This document shows positions 16,670 to 27,500 of a stretch of 64,000 nt of DNA, in pieces; position 1 is the stretch's first letter; the number at the start of each line of letters is the position of its first letter. The translations under genes were made by a program, and so were the position numbers. The stretch comes from Aggregatilineales bacterium (GTDB lineage: Bacteria; Chloroflexota; Anaerolineae; Aggregatilineales; Phototrophicaceae), in NCBI GenBank assembly GCA_030834905.1, contig JAUQWZ010000006.1, forward strand, positions 124,001 through 188,000. The letters are read 5' to 3'. The notes beneath the pieces were generated by a model. It worked only from the letters and a program-made list of their open reading frames with translations. It made no database searches and was not told where the DNA came from.

Positions 16670-18031
16670 ATGAATACTACTGATCCAATCCTTGTGCTGG
16701 GACATCGCAACCCGGATACTGATACAATTGCGTCGGCAATCGGCTACGCCTGGCTGCTCGATAATACGCGCGAACACCGATATCAGGCGGGGCGTGTTGG
16801 CACTGTCAACGCGCAAACAGCATTCGCGCTCCAGCGCTTTTCGCTGGACGCGCCGCCGCTGGTCGGCGACGTGCGCAGCCGCGTCAGCGACGTGACCGAG
16901 AAACTGCCCTATCTGCGTGACGGGCAAACGCTGCTGGAAGCCTGCCAGACAATCGCCCGCACCCGCCGCCCTGCCGCCCTGCTGGACAGCGATCTGAAGC
17001 CAATCGGGATGCTTTCGGGCGCGGGGCTATTCGGCAATCTTGCCGAGGCGCTCAGTTCGACCTCGGTGCTGGCGCTGGCAAAGGAGTTTGACCGTCCGGC
17101 GCGCTCCGCTATCGATAGCGACGCCATCACCCTGCGCGACGAAGAATACATTCAGGACGTGCTGCCGCAGGCGCTCCGCACCGACCACGATGAATTTATG
17201 GTGGTCGATAGCAATGGCAAATATGTGGGCTTGTGCCGCAAATCGGCGCTGCTGTCACCACCGCGCCATTACGTAGTCATGGTCGATCATAATGAACTGG
17301 CGCAGGCGGTGCCGGGACTCGAAGAAGCGGAAGTCGTCGAAGTTCTCGACCATCACCGCCTCAGCAGCCCGCCTACGTCAGTGCCGATTCGCATCATCAT
17401 CGAGCCGGTGGGAAGCTGCTCGACGCTGGTCACCGAGCACGGGCTGGAACTTGACCAGACTTTCCCCGCCTCAATTGCGGGCATTCTCCTGTGCGGCATC
17501 CTGTCAGACACGCTCATCTTCAGATCGCCGACGGCAACCGAGCGTGACCGGGAAGCAGCGCGGCAGTTAGCGCGGATGGCGAACCTGTGCCCGCCCGACG
17601 CAGCCGATGAACAGATTCAGGCGGCGATTGAAGAACTGGGTACAGAGCTTCTGGCGGCTGGCGCGGGTTTGGGGACACGCCCGGTCGAAGAAATCATCGG
17701 CACCGACATTAAGTTCTATGAAGTGGGTGGGTTGAAAGTGGGCATTGCTCAGGTCGAGATCACGAACTTCTCGGAACTGGCGGCGCGGATGGACGACCTG
17801 CGGCAGGGATTGGAAGATCTGGTCAATCGCGACAAGCTGACGACGGCGCTGCTGATGATCACCGACGTGGTTCGGGGAAACAGCCGCCTGCTCGCCGCCG
17901 GGCAGCAGCGGATGATTTCAGGGCTGCCTTACGCCCGCCGCAACGACGGCACGCTGGACGCGCCGGGCGTCGTCTCGCGCAAGAAGCAGCTTCTGCCAAC
18001 GGTGCTGGCGGCGCTCTCGCAGATGGCATAG
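16670..18031 (+). CDS. Family II manganese-dependent inorganic pyrophosphatase with CBS domains
   Basis: A 453-residue enzyme that hydrolyses pyrophosphate. The DHH-type motifs are LGHRNPDTDTIASA (about 10-23), VDHNELAQ (about 205) and VLDHHR (about 223), and the C-terminal DHHA2 substrate motif is SRKKQ. Between motif 1 and motif 2 lie two CBS-like segments (about 75-130 and 145-195), which in CBS-PPases bind adenine nucleotides and regulate activity. I see no DRTGG domain. It is divergent from the TIR-UDG gene across a 157-nt gap with a weak promoter candidate (TTTATC 16606, TACACT 16629, 17-nt spacer). Confidence 0.93.
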   Translation: MNTTDPILVLGHRNPDTDTIASAIGYAWLLDNTREHRYQAGRVGTVNAQTAFALQRFSLDAPPLVGDVRSRVSDVTEKLPYLRDGQTLLEACQTIARTRRPAALLDSDLKPIGMLSGAGLFGNLAEALSSTSVLALAKEFDRPARSAIDSDAITLRDEEYIQDVLPQALRTDHDEFMVVDSNGKYVGLCRKSALLSPPRHYVVMVDHNELAQAVPGLEEAEVVEVLDHHRLSSPPTSVPIRIIIEPVGSCSTLVTEHGLELDQTFPASIAGILLCGILSDTLIFRSPTATERDREAARQLARMANLCPPDAADEQIQAAIEELGTELLAAGAGLGTRPVEEIIGTDIKFYEVGGLKVGIAQVEITNFSELAARMDDLRQGLEDLVNRDKLTTALLMITDVVRGNSRLLAAGQQRMISGLPYARRNDGTLDAPGVVSRKKQLLPTVLAALSQMA

Positions 18032-18059
18032 CCATCGACCAACGGTTTGCGCGTTCGCA

Positions 18060-18082
18060 GGGGCGCAGCGTGTCTGCGCCCC
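18060..18082. repeat. Dispersed palindrome, likely two-way terminator
   Basis: GGGGCGCAG (18060-18068) pairs with CTGCGCCCC (18074-18082) around CGTGT and is followed by TAC. It lies in the 83-nt gap between the convergent pyrophosphatase gene and the pentapeptide gene and is the only hairpin there. Confidence 0.7.
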
Positions 18083-18114
18083 TACAGCAATATCATTTCT
18101 CTACAATGTTTCCC

Positions 18115-19407
18115 TCAGCGCCGCGGCTGCCCTTCCGCGCCGTAGTGGCTCACGTCCATGCCTAGTTGATACGTTCTCCCGTCGGGCATGGTCGCGTCGG
18201 TCAGTTCAGCCCCCTCAAGATTCGTTCCCGACAGATTCGCCCGCCGCAGGTTGGCATCAGTCAGGTTGGCGCTGGTCAGATTCGCGCCTGACAGGTTGGC
18301 ATTGCTCAGGTCAGCATCGACCAGCTCGGCGTCCGACAGATTAGCGCCGACCAGCGCTGCGCGGTTCATGGTACTGTCAGTCAGGTTGGCGCTGGTCAGG
18401 TTGGCTTCTTCAAGATTAGCATCGGTCAGGTTGGCGTCCACCAGCAATGCCCCGGCAAAGTTGGCACCAGACAGGTTGGCGCGGGCGAGGCTGGCGTCGG
18501 TGAATTCGGCGCTGGTGGCGACCACGCCTTCAAGGTTGGCGCTCACCAGTTCGGCATCGACCAGCACTGCCCCGTTGAGGGCTGCCCCCTGAAGATTTGA
18601 CCGGCTCAGGATGGCGTCGCTCAGATTTGCAGCCTGCAAATTCACGCCTGACAGGTTGGCGCTTTCCAGATTAGCGTCATTCAGGTTCGCCGTATGCAGG
18701 TCTGCCCCTTCCAGATTAATACTCTGCATGTGGGCGTCGCTCAGGTTGGCGCTGCTCAAATTCGCGCCCTGCCCTACCGCGCCGGACAGATTCGAATCGC
18801 TCAGATTGGCGCTTTGCAGGTTCGCGCCGCTGAAGTTCGCGCCGCGCAGATTGCAGTCGCTGAGGTTGGCGTGTTCGAGAATTGCCCCTTGCAGGTTCGC
18901 GCCGCTGAAGTTCGAGTCGGACATATCGACGCCGCGCAGGTCTGCGCCGGACAGATCCTGCCCGGTCAGGTCTTCGCCGCGATCCACCGAAATGACCGCC
19001 TTGCGCAGCGCCGAGCGGGTGACGTTGAGAAGCTGCCCCTGTAAATCGCGTCCGATATCTTCGAAGCCGCGCTTGCGCTTGCGAAATTCAAACGGGCGCT
19101 CCGGCTCCTGGTCGCCGTGAAGCTGCATTTCGAGGTAGGCAACAAGCTGGTTCAGCAGCATCTGCACCGTCGCCAGCTTCTGCTCGTCTTTGGTGTCGTC
19201 GTCCAGATCGTATGCCAGCGTTTCGGTGATGTAGGGATCTTCAGACATGGCTTCGGCAATTTTGCCATGCAGTCCGCGATAGCTTTTGACGGCGGTGCTG
19301 CCTACCCCGCTGAAGATCCCCATATTGATGCTGTGCTCGATACTCTTTTGCAGCGCCCGCAGCATCGGCATCTGCTTCGCCGCCTCTTGATTCATCTCGT
19401 CCATCAT
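18115..19407 (-). CDS. Pentapeptide-repeat protein with a sigma-linked N-terminal domain
   Basis: A 430-residue protein. Residues 1-130 form an alpha-helical domain also present in the protein at 28633-29154 (here GVGSTAVKSYRGLHGK, there GVGDMVAKSYRSLHAR). Residues from about 142 to 408 are about fifty pentapeptide repeats of the A(D/N)LSG type, which fold as a right-handed quadrilateral helix; the end (DGRTYQLGMDVSHYG) looks like a C-terminal cap. No signal peptide or membrane segment is visible. It starts 9 nt after the stop of the ECF sigma gene, with AGGAG before the ATG. I infer that it partners or restrains that sigma factor; no family assignment is available for the N-terminal domain. 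Confidence 0.85.
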   Translation of the reverse strand: MMDEMNQEAAKQMPMLRALQKSIEHSINMGIFSGVGSTAVKSYRGLHGKIAEAMSEDPYITETLAYDLDDDTKDEQKLATVQMLLNQLVAYLEMQLHGDQEPERPFEFRKRKRGFEDIGRDLQGQLLNVTRSALRKAVISVDRGEDLTGQDLSGADLRGVDMSDSNFSGANLQGAILEHANLSDCNLRGANFSGANLQSANLSDSNLSGAVGQGANLSSANLSDAHMQSINLEGADLHTANLNDANLESANLSGVNLQAANLSDAILSRSNLQGAALNGAVLVDAELVSANLEGVVATSAEFTDASLARANLSGANFAGALLVDANLTDANLEEANLTSANLTDSTMNRAALVGANLSDAELVDADLSNANLSGANLTSANLTDANLRRANLSGTNLEGAELTDATMPDGRTYQLGMDVSHYGAEGQPRR

Positions 19408-19416
19408 TCGCTTCTC

Positions 19417-20007
19417 CTACGATAACGCGGCTTCAATGGCTTCGAGGGTCACCGAACGCAGCATCCCGCGCAATGCTCGCTTGGCGTAATGGATTCTCGA
19501 TTTCACGGTTCCGACGTTGGTTTCAAGAATGTCGGCAATCTCCTGATAGGACAGATTTTCCTCGCAGTACATGATCAGCACCTGGCGCTGGAGTTCGGGC
19601 AGGTGTTCCATTGCCTGCTGCACTTCCAACTGAAGCAGCAGCCAGTGGGTTACTTCGTCGTGCGGCGGCTCGTCGGACGCCAGCGCCAGGAACGGCTGAC
19701 CTTCATCCGGCTCCTCGTCCAGCGATACCACGTCATACTTGCGCTTGCGCAGTTCGTCGTAACAGCGGCGGCGGGCAATGCCAAAAACATACGGGCGCAG
19801 CTTCTCAATCGGCTCAACCCGATCCAGATTGCGATACAGCGCGATGAACACGTCCTGAAGGATGTCGTCCTCCATATCGCTGCCGCCGGTCAGCCGCCGC
19901 ACAAAGCGCCGTATCGCTGGCTCGATGAGCGCGCGCAGTTCGGCAAAGGCTTGCTCGTCGCGCGCCTGCACTTGCAGCAGCAGTTCATGGTCAATTTCTT
20001 GCAGCAC
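19417..20007 (-). CDS. ECF sigma factor of RNA polymerase (module A)
   Basis: A 196-residue sigma-70 family factor. Region 2 is around EDDILQDVFIALYRNLDRVEPIEKLRPYVFGIARRRCYDEL (about 55-95), and region 4 is LPELQRQVLIMYCEENLSYQEIADILETNVGTVKSRIHYAK near the C terminus; region 3 is absent as in ECF factors. I chose GTG 20007 because AGGAGG lies 8 nt upstream; this start also aligns residue for residue with the paralogue at 29157-29816. An upstream ATG at 20115 would add an unrelated, poorly conserved stretch. The next gene, 9 nt downstream, is probably its regulator. Confidence 0.9.
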   Translation of the reverse strand: MLQEIDHELLLQVQARDEQAFAELRALIEPAIRRFVRRLTGGSDMEDDILQDVFIALYRNLDRVEPIEKLRPYVFGIARRRCYDELRKRKYDVVSLDEEPDEGQPFLALASDEPPHDEVTHWLLLQLEVQQAMEHLPELQRQVLIMYCEENLSYQEIADILETNVGTVKSRIHYAKRALRGMLRSVTLEAIEAALS

Positions 20008-20308
20008 GCTGTCTGCCTCCTGACATGATCCTGTTCGCCATATAGCGGCGAAAGGTTCAAAACTCAGGGACTTTGCTACACACTTCGATCCATATCGCTC
20101 ATCCGCGCCGGACATCAGCGGGTAATCGCAGGCTGATCAGCAGTCTGACGGCGGGCGCGGAAACAACAAACTGCGCCTATAATCATAGGCAGCGGCAGGC
20201 TTCAATGCCCGTCTTATTTTTCACCGAACGGACGAAATCCATCACCATCACACCCCTAATCCGATGAACAAGCGGCTGTCTGATTTACACACGCTGAAAG
20301 GATTGTTC
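20008..20308. other. Divergent intergenic region between sigma gene and DUF3160 gene
   Basis: About 300 nt without a credible gene. It holds a TATAAT at 20178-20183 inside the near-palindrome CCTATAATCATAGG, oriented to read toward the DUF3160 gene, but no matching -35 box at the usual distance. GGAAAC at 20159 resembles an ECF -35 element, without a convincing -10. A shared regulatory role for the two genes is possible and untested. Confidence 0.3.
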
Positions 20309-22903
20309 ATGTTCAGAAGTTTCTGGCTCTTTGTCCTTATCCTGATGTCGTTCACCGGCACCCTCGTCGCCCAGCCGGACTGCCCGCTTGAACCCCGACT
20401 TGAGTCGTTCGGCGCGGGACAGGTCATTCTTGCTTCACCGCTTAACGTCCGGGCAGCACCCGGCACCGAGTATGATCAGGTTGGACAGTTGAACAGCGGC
20501 GACGTCTTCACGATCAACGGCAGCGGACAGTGCGTCGGTGGGATGTACTGGTATTCCATCACAACCCTGTCGCGCGACCCGGTTATCGAAGGCTATATCG
20601 CCGAAGGCGCAGACGGCGCTTATTTCGTCGAGCCGATTGAAGTGGCTTTGACCGCGACGCCCGTTTTTGAACTCCCCGCGCTGAACACACCTGCGCCACC
20701 GGTCACCGATACGCCGCTGCCGCCTGTCGCGTACATCTCGGCAGCCGCGCCGCCTTCGACTGACTTCGTGACGTGGGACTGGTCGGATGACATCACTTTT
20801 TATGTTGATGATGATCCGCTGCCCGATCCGTTCACCATTGTGCCGCCGGACGCTTACGGCGGTGACATGCCGCCGCTGCCGGTTGACCTGTCCGGCGTCG
20901 CCTTCGTCACCGATACGGGACTGGACGCCGCAGGTCTGGCGCTGTTGGCGCAGAATGGCTTCGTCGTATCGCCGCAAGGCTTAGAGCAGATCGATAACGT
21001 CTATTACGGCGGCGAAGGCTGGAGTCCGTATTCGGGCTACTCGGTATTTGTGACCACAGACGGACTGCTGCACAGTTTTTACCTCGTCTTTGAAAATCTG
21101 CTGACCTTCATGGAGCAGGAAAGCCTGTATCCGAAAGTCAGCGGCATGGTGGCGGGCGCTTACACCGCCGCCGAAGCGCAGGCAGCCGAAGCCGCAGGCA
21201 CGCCGCTGGAAGCCGCTGCCCGGAACGCCGCAGTCTATTACGCCGTTCCGCTGCTGCTGCTAAAACCCCCGGCTGATGAAACGGTGCTGCTGAGTCCATT
21301 CGGGGAAGATCCGATCCCGGTGAGCGCGCTGCCAGGGGTTGATGTTCTGGTTGCAGCCGTTGATGGGGCTGATCCGTCGATTCTTCAGGAGGCGCAGGCG
21401 CTGGTCGATTTGATCGTCGCTGCCGACTCGCAGAGCGAAATCCCGTTTCTGGTCGATACGGACGAAGCATTCGACATATACCGCCCGCGCGGGCACTACA
21501 CCATCAGCCCGCTGTACGAGCGCTATTTCCGCGCCGTGACGTGGCTGGGACGGATCACCTTCCGCGCCGCCCAAAGCAGCGAGACGACGACGGCGCTGCT
21601 GGTACTACGCGCGCTGCAAAATGATCCGGCGGCAGTTGACAGCCGTCAGGCGGTCAGTGAGACGCTCGAATTCCTGATCGGTCCGGTGGACAATCTTGGA
21701 CCTGAGGACTACGCGCCGCTGGCAGAAGATGTGTTTGGCGACCTGAGCCTCGAAGCGATTGCCGACGCGAACTTGCTGGCGCAGTATCAAGCCGCGCTGG
21801 AAGCACTGCCGCCGCCCGCCATCAACACCGCCGTCCTGCCTGAAGGCACGATGGCGGAACAGCTTGACGAGATCGGGCGCGGCTTCCGGCTGCTCGGTCA
21901 GCGCTTTACAATTGACGCCAACATTCTCCAGCAGGTCATTGACCCCGAGATTCTGTTACGCACGCTCCCAACCGCGCTCGACGTACCGGCGGCGCTGGGA
22001 TCGGATACCGCCTACAGCCTGTCGCAGCAGGCGGGCGCGTCCATGTTCCCGACCTATGACGAGCAGATGACGATGCTGCGCGAGCAAGTGAGCGATCTCA
22101 CTGCTGACGATTGGCTGTCGAATATCTACAGCAGTTGGCTGTGGGCGTTACAGCCCTTCTGGACGCGCAGCGCCGAGGCTTACCCGCCGCTGATGAATAC
22201 CGATGCCTGGATGCGCCGCGATTTGCAGACCGGACTGAGCAGCTACACGGAGCTAAAACACGCCACCATCCTCTACACTGCCCAGCCAATGGGCGGGCGC
22301 GGCGGCGGCGGCGAACTGCCGCTGACTTACGGCTATGTCGAGCCGAATCCGCTGGTCTTCGCCCGGATCGCCATTGTCTCCGAGGCGCTTTATCAGGGAT
22401 TGCGGGAACGCGGGCTGGTGAACGAGCCGGAAGATTTTAGTCAAACCACCTACCTGACCCAGACTCACCGGACACTGCGCTCCGTCACCACCCTCTCGAC
22501 CTATCTTGCCGACGCCGCCCGCCGCGAGCTGACCGGCGAAGGGCTGACCGAGGACGATCACTACTTCATTCAATACGGCTATGGCAGCCTGCTGTTTGGT
22601 ATCCGCGATGATGTACAGGTGCTTCAGGAAGGACCGCCCAAGCCGGTGGCGCTGGTGACGGACATTGCCAGCAATGGCGCGACGCGCGAAGTGCTTCAGG
22701 TCGCGGTTGGCGGCGCGGACTACATCTACGTCGTCATCCCAACGCCGAACGGGCTTCAGGTAGCGCGGGGCGGCGTCTACAGCTATTACGAATTCGTCAA
22801 TCAGGACGGCGCGCGGATGACCGACGAAGAGTGGCGCGCGCTGGTCGAAACAGGTAACGTGCCGCCGCGTCCCGAATGGGTCAGCGCCTTTGTGAGCGAG
22901 TAA
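20309..22903 (+). CDS. Secreted DUF3160 protein with an SH3-like domain
   Basis: An 864-residue exported protein. Residues 1-22 (MFRSFWLFVLILMSFTGTLV, then AQ) are a signal peptide; about 38-100 is an SH3b-like segment (LNVRAAPGTEYDQVGQLNSG); a Pro/Thr linker follows; and the rest is the large DUF3160 domain, recognisable by the VTTDGLLHSFYLVFENLL segment and the C-terminal DVASNG-like region (LVTDIASNGATREVLQVAVG). DUF3160 proteins have no known function but are typical of Chloroflexota, Planctomycetes and deltaproteobacterial surfaces. ATG 20309 has AAAGGA with a 6-nt spacer; an upstream ATG at 20264 would disrupt the signal peptide. Its position next to a sigma module suggests a cell-surface regulon. 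Confidence 0.85.
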   Translation: MFRSFWLFVLILMSFTGTLVAQPDCPLEPRLESFGAGQVILASPLNVRAAPGTEYDQVGQLNSGDVFTINGSGQCVGGMYWYSITTLSRDPVIEGYIAEGADGAYFVEPIEVALTATPVFELPALNTPAPPVTDTPLPPVAYISAAAPPSTDFVTWDWSDDITFYVDDDPLPDPFTIVPPDAYGGDMPPLPVDLSGVAFVTDTGLDAAGLALLAQNGFVVSPQGLEQIDNVYYGGEGWSPYSGYSVFVTTDGLLHSFYLVFENLLTFMEQESLYPKVSGMVAGAYTAAEAQAAEAAGTPLEAAARNAAVYYAVPLLLLKPPADETVLLSPFGEDPIPVSALPGVDVLVAAVDGADPSILQEAQALVDLIVAADSQSEIPFLVDTDEAFDIYRPRGHYTISPLYERYFRAVTWLGRITFRAAQSSETTTALLVLRALQNDPAAVDSRQAVSETLEFLIGPVDNLGPEDYAPLAEDVFGDLSLEAIADANLLAQYQAALEALPPPAINTAVLPEGTMAEQLDEIGRGFRLLGQRFTIDANILQQVIDPEILLRTLPTALDVPAALGSDTAYSLSQQAGASMFPTYDEQMTMLREQVSDLTADDWLSNIYSSWLWALQPFWTRSAEAYPPLMNTDAWMRRDLQTGLSSYTELKHATILYTAQPMGGRGGGGELPLTYGYVEPNPLVFARIAIVSEALYQGLRERGLVNEPEDFSQTTYLTQTHRTLRSVTTLSTYLADAARRELTGEGLTEDDHYFIQYGYGSLLFGIRDDVQVLQEGPPKPVALVTDIASNGATREVLQVAVGGADYIYVVIPTPNGLQVARGGVYSYYEFVNQDGARMTDEEWRALVETGNVPPRPEWVSAFVSE

Positions 22904-22944
22904 TTCAAGCGCGGTTCTTTTAGTAGTCTCTTTAGTAGTCAGTG

Positions 22945-22970
22945 GAGGGGCGCGACGTGCCGCGCCCCTC
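22945..22970. repeat. Dispersed palindrome in a convergent gap
   Basis: GAGGGGCGCG (22945-22954) pairs perfectly with CGCGCCCCTC (22961-22970) around ACGTGC. It occupies the centre of the 95-nt gap between the convergent DUF3160 and histidine kinase genes and could terminate both transcripts. Confidence 0.7.
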
Positions 22971-22998
22971 CCCGCAGCCTGCAATTTACACCGCGCTG

Positions 22999-24219
22999 TC
23001 AATCTGCCTGTGGCAGCGTAAACGTGAACCGGCTTCCCTTGCCGAGCTGGCTCTCAACGGAAATGATGCCGTGATGCAGCTCGACAATCCGCCTGCAAAT
23101 GGACAAGCCCAAGCCGGTGCTCGGCTCATTTGCCGTCGGGCGGTTGCTCATCTTTTCGAAGGCGTCGAAGATGCGACCAATTTCGTCATCACGAATGCCA
23201 AGCCCCTGGTCAGTGACCGAGAACTCCACGCCCGCTTCAATCCGCCGCACACGCAGCGTGACGGTGGTGCCGCTGTGTGAAAACTTAAAGGCGTTGCTGA
23301 TCAGGTTATTCAGCACCTGCTCAATGCGCTGCCGGTCAAAGCGGAAGTCCGGCAGGTTGGGTTCAATCTCCGCTTCCAACCAGATCTGCTTCTGCTCGCC
23401 GATACGACGGTTGAGCCTCAGCACCCGGTTGAGAAAACGCTTCAGGTTCACTTCGGTTGTCCGCAGCTTGAGGTTGCCCGAATCAATCGCGGAAATGTCA
23501 AGCAGGTCGTTGAGCAGCGCCAGCATGTCGTGCATCGATTCACGGATGACTTCGATAAACTCGCGGTGGTCTTCGGGCGGCGTCCGTTCGTCCAGCAGCA
23601 GATCGGTAAATCCCAGCACCACCGTGATCGGGCTGCGCAGGTCATGGGCAGCCATGCCCATAAATGCCGCCCGCTGTTCGTCCAATGCTCGCAGGTGGTT
23701 CGCTGCTTCTGGATCATCGGACGCGCGTTCGGCAAGGCGCTGTTCCAGTACGCCCTTCGCCGCCTGAAGGTCTTTCAACAGACGCCGATTTTGAATGGCA
23801 CCCGAATAATGGTCGAAGGCTTCCCGTATGGCATCAGTCAATTCAGCCGGATCGCATGGATGGCTGAGAATACGATAGACGCCGCCCTCGTTGACCGCCG
23901 CGATCAGCGCCTGCGGATCATTATCGGCTGTATGCAGCAGGCGCACCGTATCTGGAAATTCAGTTCTCATCATGCGGAACAGTTCGCTGCCCAACATATC
24001 CGGCAGCCGCTGGTCAGCCAAAACAACTTCAATCAGGGTTTCGGTCATGATACGGCAGGCAGCTTCGGCGTCTGCCGCCGTATAGACCGTGTAATTTCGC
24101 TCAAGCTGGCGAGTCAGCGCTTCCAGCCGAGCCGGTTCGGCGCTGATGACCAGAAGCTGCCCGCGCTGGTTGATGGCGCGTTCTGGAAAGATAAGCGCTG
24201 CTGGTTGGCTCATCCCCAT
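22999..24219 (-). CDS. Receiver-histidine kinase hybrid
   Basis: A 406-residue cytoplasmic signalling protein. A receiver domain (about 20-135) has the phosphoacceptor Asp in LADQRLPD. A short helical linker follows, then the HisKA dimerisation domain with the phosphorylated His in [12 protein letters not shown], and an HATPase domain with the N box [12 protein letters not shown]1 DQGLGI and G2 GLGLSI. No membrane segment is present, so it must take its input through the receiver or from a partner protein. ATG 24219 is 3 nt from AGAGGA; ATG 24213 has better spacing and may be used. It is an orphan without a response-regulator gene beside it and is divergent from the PKD lipoprotein gene. Confidence 0.92.
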   Translation of the reverse strand: MGMSQPAALIFPERAINQRGQLLVISAEPARLEALTRQLERNYTVYTAADAEAACRIMTETLIEVVLADQRLPDMLGSELFRMMRTEFPDTVRLLHTADNDPQALIAAVNEGGVYRILSHPCDPAELTDAIREAFDHYSGAIQNRRLLKDLQAAKGVLEQRLAERASDDPEAANHLRALDEQRAAFMGMAAHDLRSPITVVLGFTDLLLDERTPPEDHREFIEVIRESMHDMLALLNDLLDISAIDSGNLKLRTTEVNLKRFLNRVLRLNRRIGEQKQIWLEAEIEPNLPDFRFDRQRIEQVLNNLISNAFKFSHSGTTVTLRVRRIEAGVEFSVTDQGLGIRDDEIGRIFDAFEKMSNRPTANEPSTGLGLSICRRIVELHHGIISVESQLGKGSRFTFTLPQAD

Positions 24220-24462
24220 TGTTCCTCTGGCAGTCTGCAAGTTAAGGCGGCTGCCACACACTCTAAGAATACTCTACTACTATTCATCTATGATAACGAT
24301 CTTTCCGGGCGCGGAATCGCTGCTTTGGAGCCGCAGCCGGTGATTAATAGCCGCCCGGATAGATCGTGCTGTCCCCCAGTTTTGTGGGGTAATTCGGCGT
24401 ATAGGTCTTAAGTACGTAGGTCAAAATCAGCTTCTGCTTTATCATTGAGCATACCGACGTAA

Positions 24463-24491
24463 TTCGCATTATGCGCGCTGCTGGCTATAAT
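24463..24491 (+). promoter_or_regulatory. Candidate promoter of the PKD/WD40 lipoprotein gene
   Basis: TTCGCA (24463-24468) and a perfect TATAAT (24486-24491) are 17 nt apart, 83 nt before the lipoprotein start. The -35 box overlaps the palindrome CGCATTATGCG (24466-24476), and a related palindrome ATGCGCAT (24519-24526) lies just downstream of the expected transcription start. The pair may form a two-site operator. The rest of the 355-nt gap back to the kinase gene shows no gene. Confidence 0.45.
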
Positions 24492-24574
24492 GGACTCTGT
24501 TATAAACATAGCAACACAATGCGCATTCGTCTACTTTGCATCTGAAGTGGCAGCTCCCGATGGAGAATCATCCT

Positions 24575-27500
24575 ATGAAACAAGCCCGCCTGCTAATCGT
24601 GATCCTGATCGTCGCGCTGCTGGCAAGCGCCTGTAACCTCGGGAGCGGAGCAGAAGTCACGGCAACGCTCGCGCCCACGTCAACCGGCTCGCGGACGGCA
24701 ACCGGCACCACGACTATCACCGCCACCGTCCGCATCCCAACGCAGCTTCCACTGCCGACGACGCGCGGCACAATTGTATCCAGCTTCCCGACAGCGCGGT
24801 TCCCGGCGACGGTTATCCCGCAGTTTGGCACTTTCATCCCGCCGGCTCAGGCAACCCAGCAGTCGCCCACCCGAATCGCAATCCTATCGCCTGGTCCCGG
24901 CAGCACTATCGCCGGAACTGTCCAGATCACAGGGGCGGCGCTGCACCCGCGCTTTTTACAGTATCAGCTTGAATATGGACCCGAACCTAATCCGGGCAGC
25001 CTGTGGTATCCCGCCGATTCGGTCAAATTCACGCCCGTTCTCGACAACGTGTTAGGGTCGTGGAACACCAGCGCTGTCCCCGATGGCGCTTACACCCTGC
25101 GCCTGCGCGTTTTCCTGCGTGACGGCACCACCCTATCGACTGTGTCCAACAACATTCGGGTTCGCAACACCGCGCCGACGCCCGTTCCTTCAGCCACGCC
25201 CAGCACGCCGCGCCCGGTGGCTGCCTTCTCGGCAGACCGCTATTCAGGCGAAAGACCGCTGGCGGTGCGTTTCTTCAACCAATCTTCGGGCGTCATTTCC
25301 AGCTACACCTGGAATTTTGGCGATAACACCACCAGCAGCGAAGCCAACCCAAGCCACACCTACAACAACGCCGGGTTGTACACGGTCACCCTGACGGTCA
25401 CCGGTCCCGGCGGCACGTCAAACGTGTCCAGCCAGATCAACGTTCGCTCAGTGACCGCCCCAGTGGCAGGTTTCACCCAATCAACTGCGGCTGGTCGCGC
25501 GCCGATGACAGTACAGTTCAGCGATCAATCGAACGGCAATATCACCAGTTGGCTGTGGAACTTCAGCGATGGCACCATAAGTACCGAACGCAATCCATCG
25601 CACACCTTCACTGGCGTTGGGACGTACAACGTCTTCCTGACGGTCACCGGTTCCGGCGGCACGTCCATTGCCCGGCGGCAGATTGTGGTCGAAAATCCGG
25701 TCATCCCACCGCCTAACGCTCTGTTCGTATTCGCGCCGCCGACCGGAGTCGCGCCGCTGACGGTGCAGTTCACCAACCAGTCCACCGGCAACATCACCGG
25801 CTACACCTGGAATTTCGGCGACGGCACCCTGAGCAACGATACCAACCCGCTGCATACTTTTGCCTTCCCCGGAACCTACACGGTGACACTGTTCACGACC
25901 GGTCCCGGCGGGCATAACACCGCGCAGGCGAACGTGATTGTGAACGCGCCGACAGCAACCTTCACGCCAATACCGCCGACGGCGACCTTCACTGAGACGC
26001 CAACCGAAACGCCGATCCCGCCGTCAGTGACCTTTACCGAGACACCAACTGAAACGCCAGTGCCGCCAACGGCAACGTTTACCGAGACACCGACCGAGAC
26101 ACCGGTAGCACCAACGGTGACCTTCACCGATACAGCGCTGCCAGTGTTCACCGATACGCCAACCGAAACGCCGACTGAAACACCGACTGAAACACCGATC
26201 CCGCCGTCAGTGACCTTTACCGAAATACCGACCGAAACGCCGACCGAGACACCGGTACCGCCAACCGCGACGCCGGAGCCAGTGGTTGCTGCCTTCTCAG
26301 CAGCGCAGGTTGAAGGCGTGGCGCTGACAGTGCAGTTCACCAGCGCTCCCAGCGGACCCGTTGCCAGCTATGCCTGGGACTTTGGCGACGGCGGCTTCAG
26401 CAATGAAGCTCATCCGGCGCACACCTTCCCCGGCGGCGGCGATTATCCGGTCACGCTGACCGTCACCGCCGCTGACGGCATCACCATGCACAGCGTCACC
26501 AATATCGTCAGCGTCATCGCGCCCACGCCAATGCCAGAACCGCCAACCGCGACGCCTGAGCCAGTGGTCGCCGCCTTCTCAGCAGCGCAGGTTGAAGGCG
26601 TGGCGCTGACAGTCCAGTTCACCAGCGCTCCCAGCGGACCGGTTGCCAGCTACGCCTGGGACTTCGGCGACGGCGGCTTCAGCGGTGAAGCTCATCCGGT
26701 GCACACTTTCCCCGGCGGCGGCGATTACCCGGTCACGCTGACCGTCACCGCCGCTGACGGCGTCACCATGCACAGCGTCACCAATATCGTCAGCGTCATC
26801 GCGCCCACGCCAACGCCAGAACCAGTCGTTGCCGCCTTCTCGGCGGCGCAGGTTGAAGGCGTGGCGCTGACAATCCAGTTCACCAGCGCCGCCAGCGGAC
26901 CCGTTGCCAGCTATGCCTGGGACTTCGGCGACGGCGGCTTCAGCGGTGAAGCCCATCCGGCGCACACCTTCCCCGGCGGCGGCGATTACCCGGTCACGCT
27001 GACCGTCACCGCCGCTGATGGCGTCACCACGCACAGCGTCACCAACATCGTCAGCGTCATCGCGCCGACACCAACACCCGAACCGCCAACCGCGACGCCT
27101 GAGCCGGTGGTTGCTGCCTTCTCGGCGGTACAGGTTGAAGGCGTAGCGCTGACAGTGCAGTTCACCAGCGCCGCCAGCGGACCGGTTACCAGCTATGCCT
27201 GGGACTTCGGCGACGGCGGCTTCAGCAATGAAGCCCATCCGGCGCATACCTTCCCCGGCGGCGGCGATTACCCGGTCACGCTGACCGTCACCGCCGCTGA
27301 CGGCATCACCACGCACAGCGTCACCAACACCGTCAGCGTCATCGCGCCCACGCCAACACCCGAACCGGTGGTTGATACGCCGATTCCGCCGCCGGATGCC
27401 GCGCCGCTGCTGACGCTCAACGCCTTTATCGGCGAGGTGAACGATGCCTTCTGGAATCCCAGTGGCACGCGCATCGCCGCCGCTAACGAAGGCGGCACCA

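Noticed and set aside
18188..19120. Long forward frames with regular repeats opposite the pentapeptide gene
   Set aside because: The repeats are the antisense image of the pentapeptide codons. The reverse-strand reading has the A(D/N)LSG pattern, a start signal and the coupled sigma gene.
26276..27370. Repeats that could be mistaken for a CRISPR array or a mobile element
   Set aside because: Units are 261-282 bp, lie in frame inside one gene and code for PKD domains.
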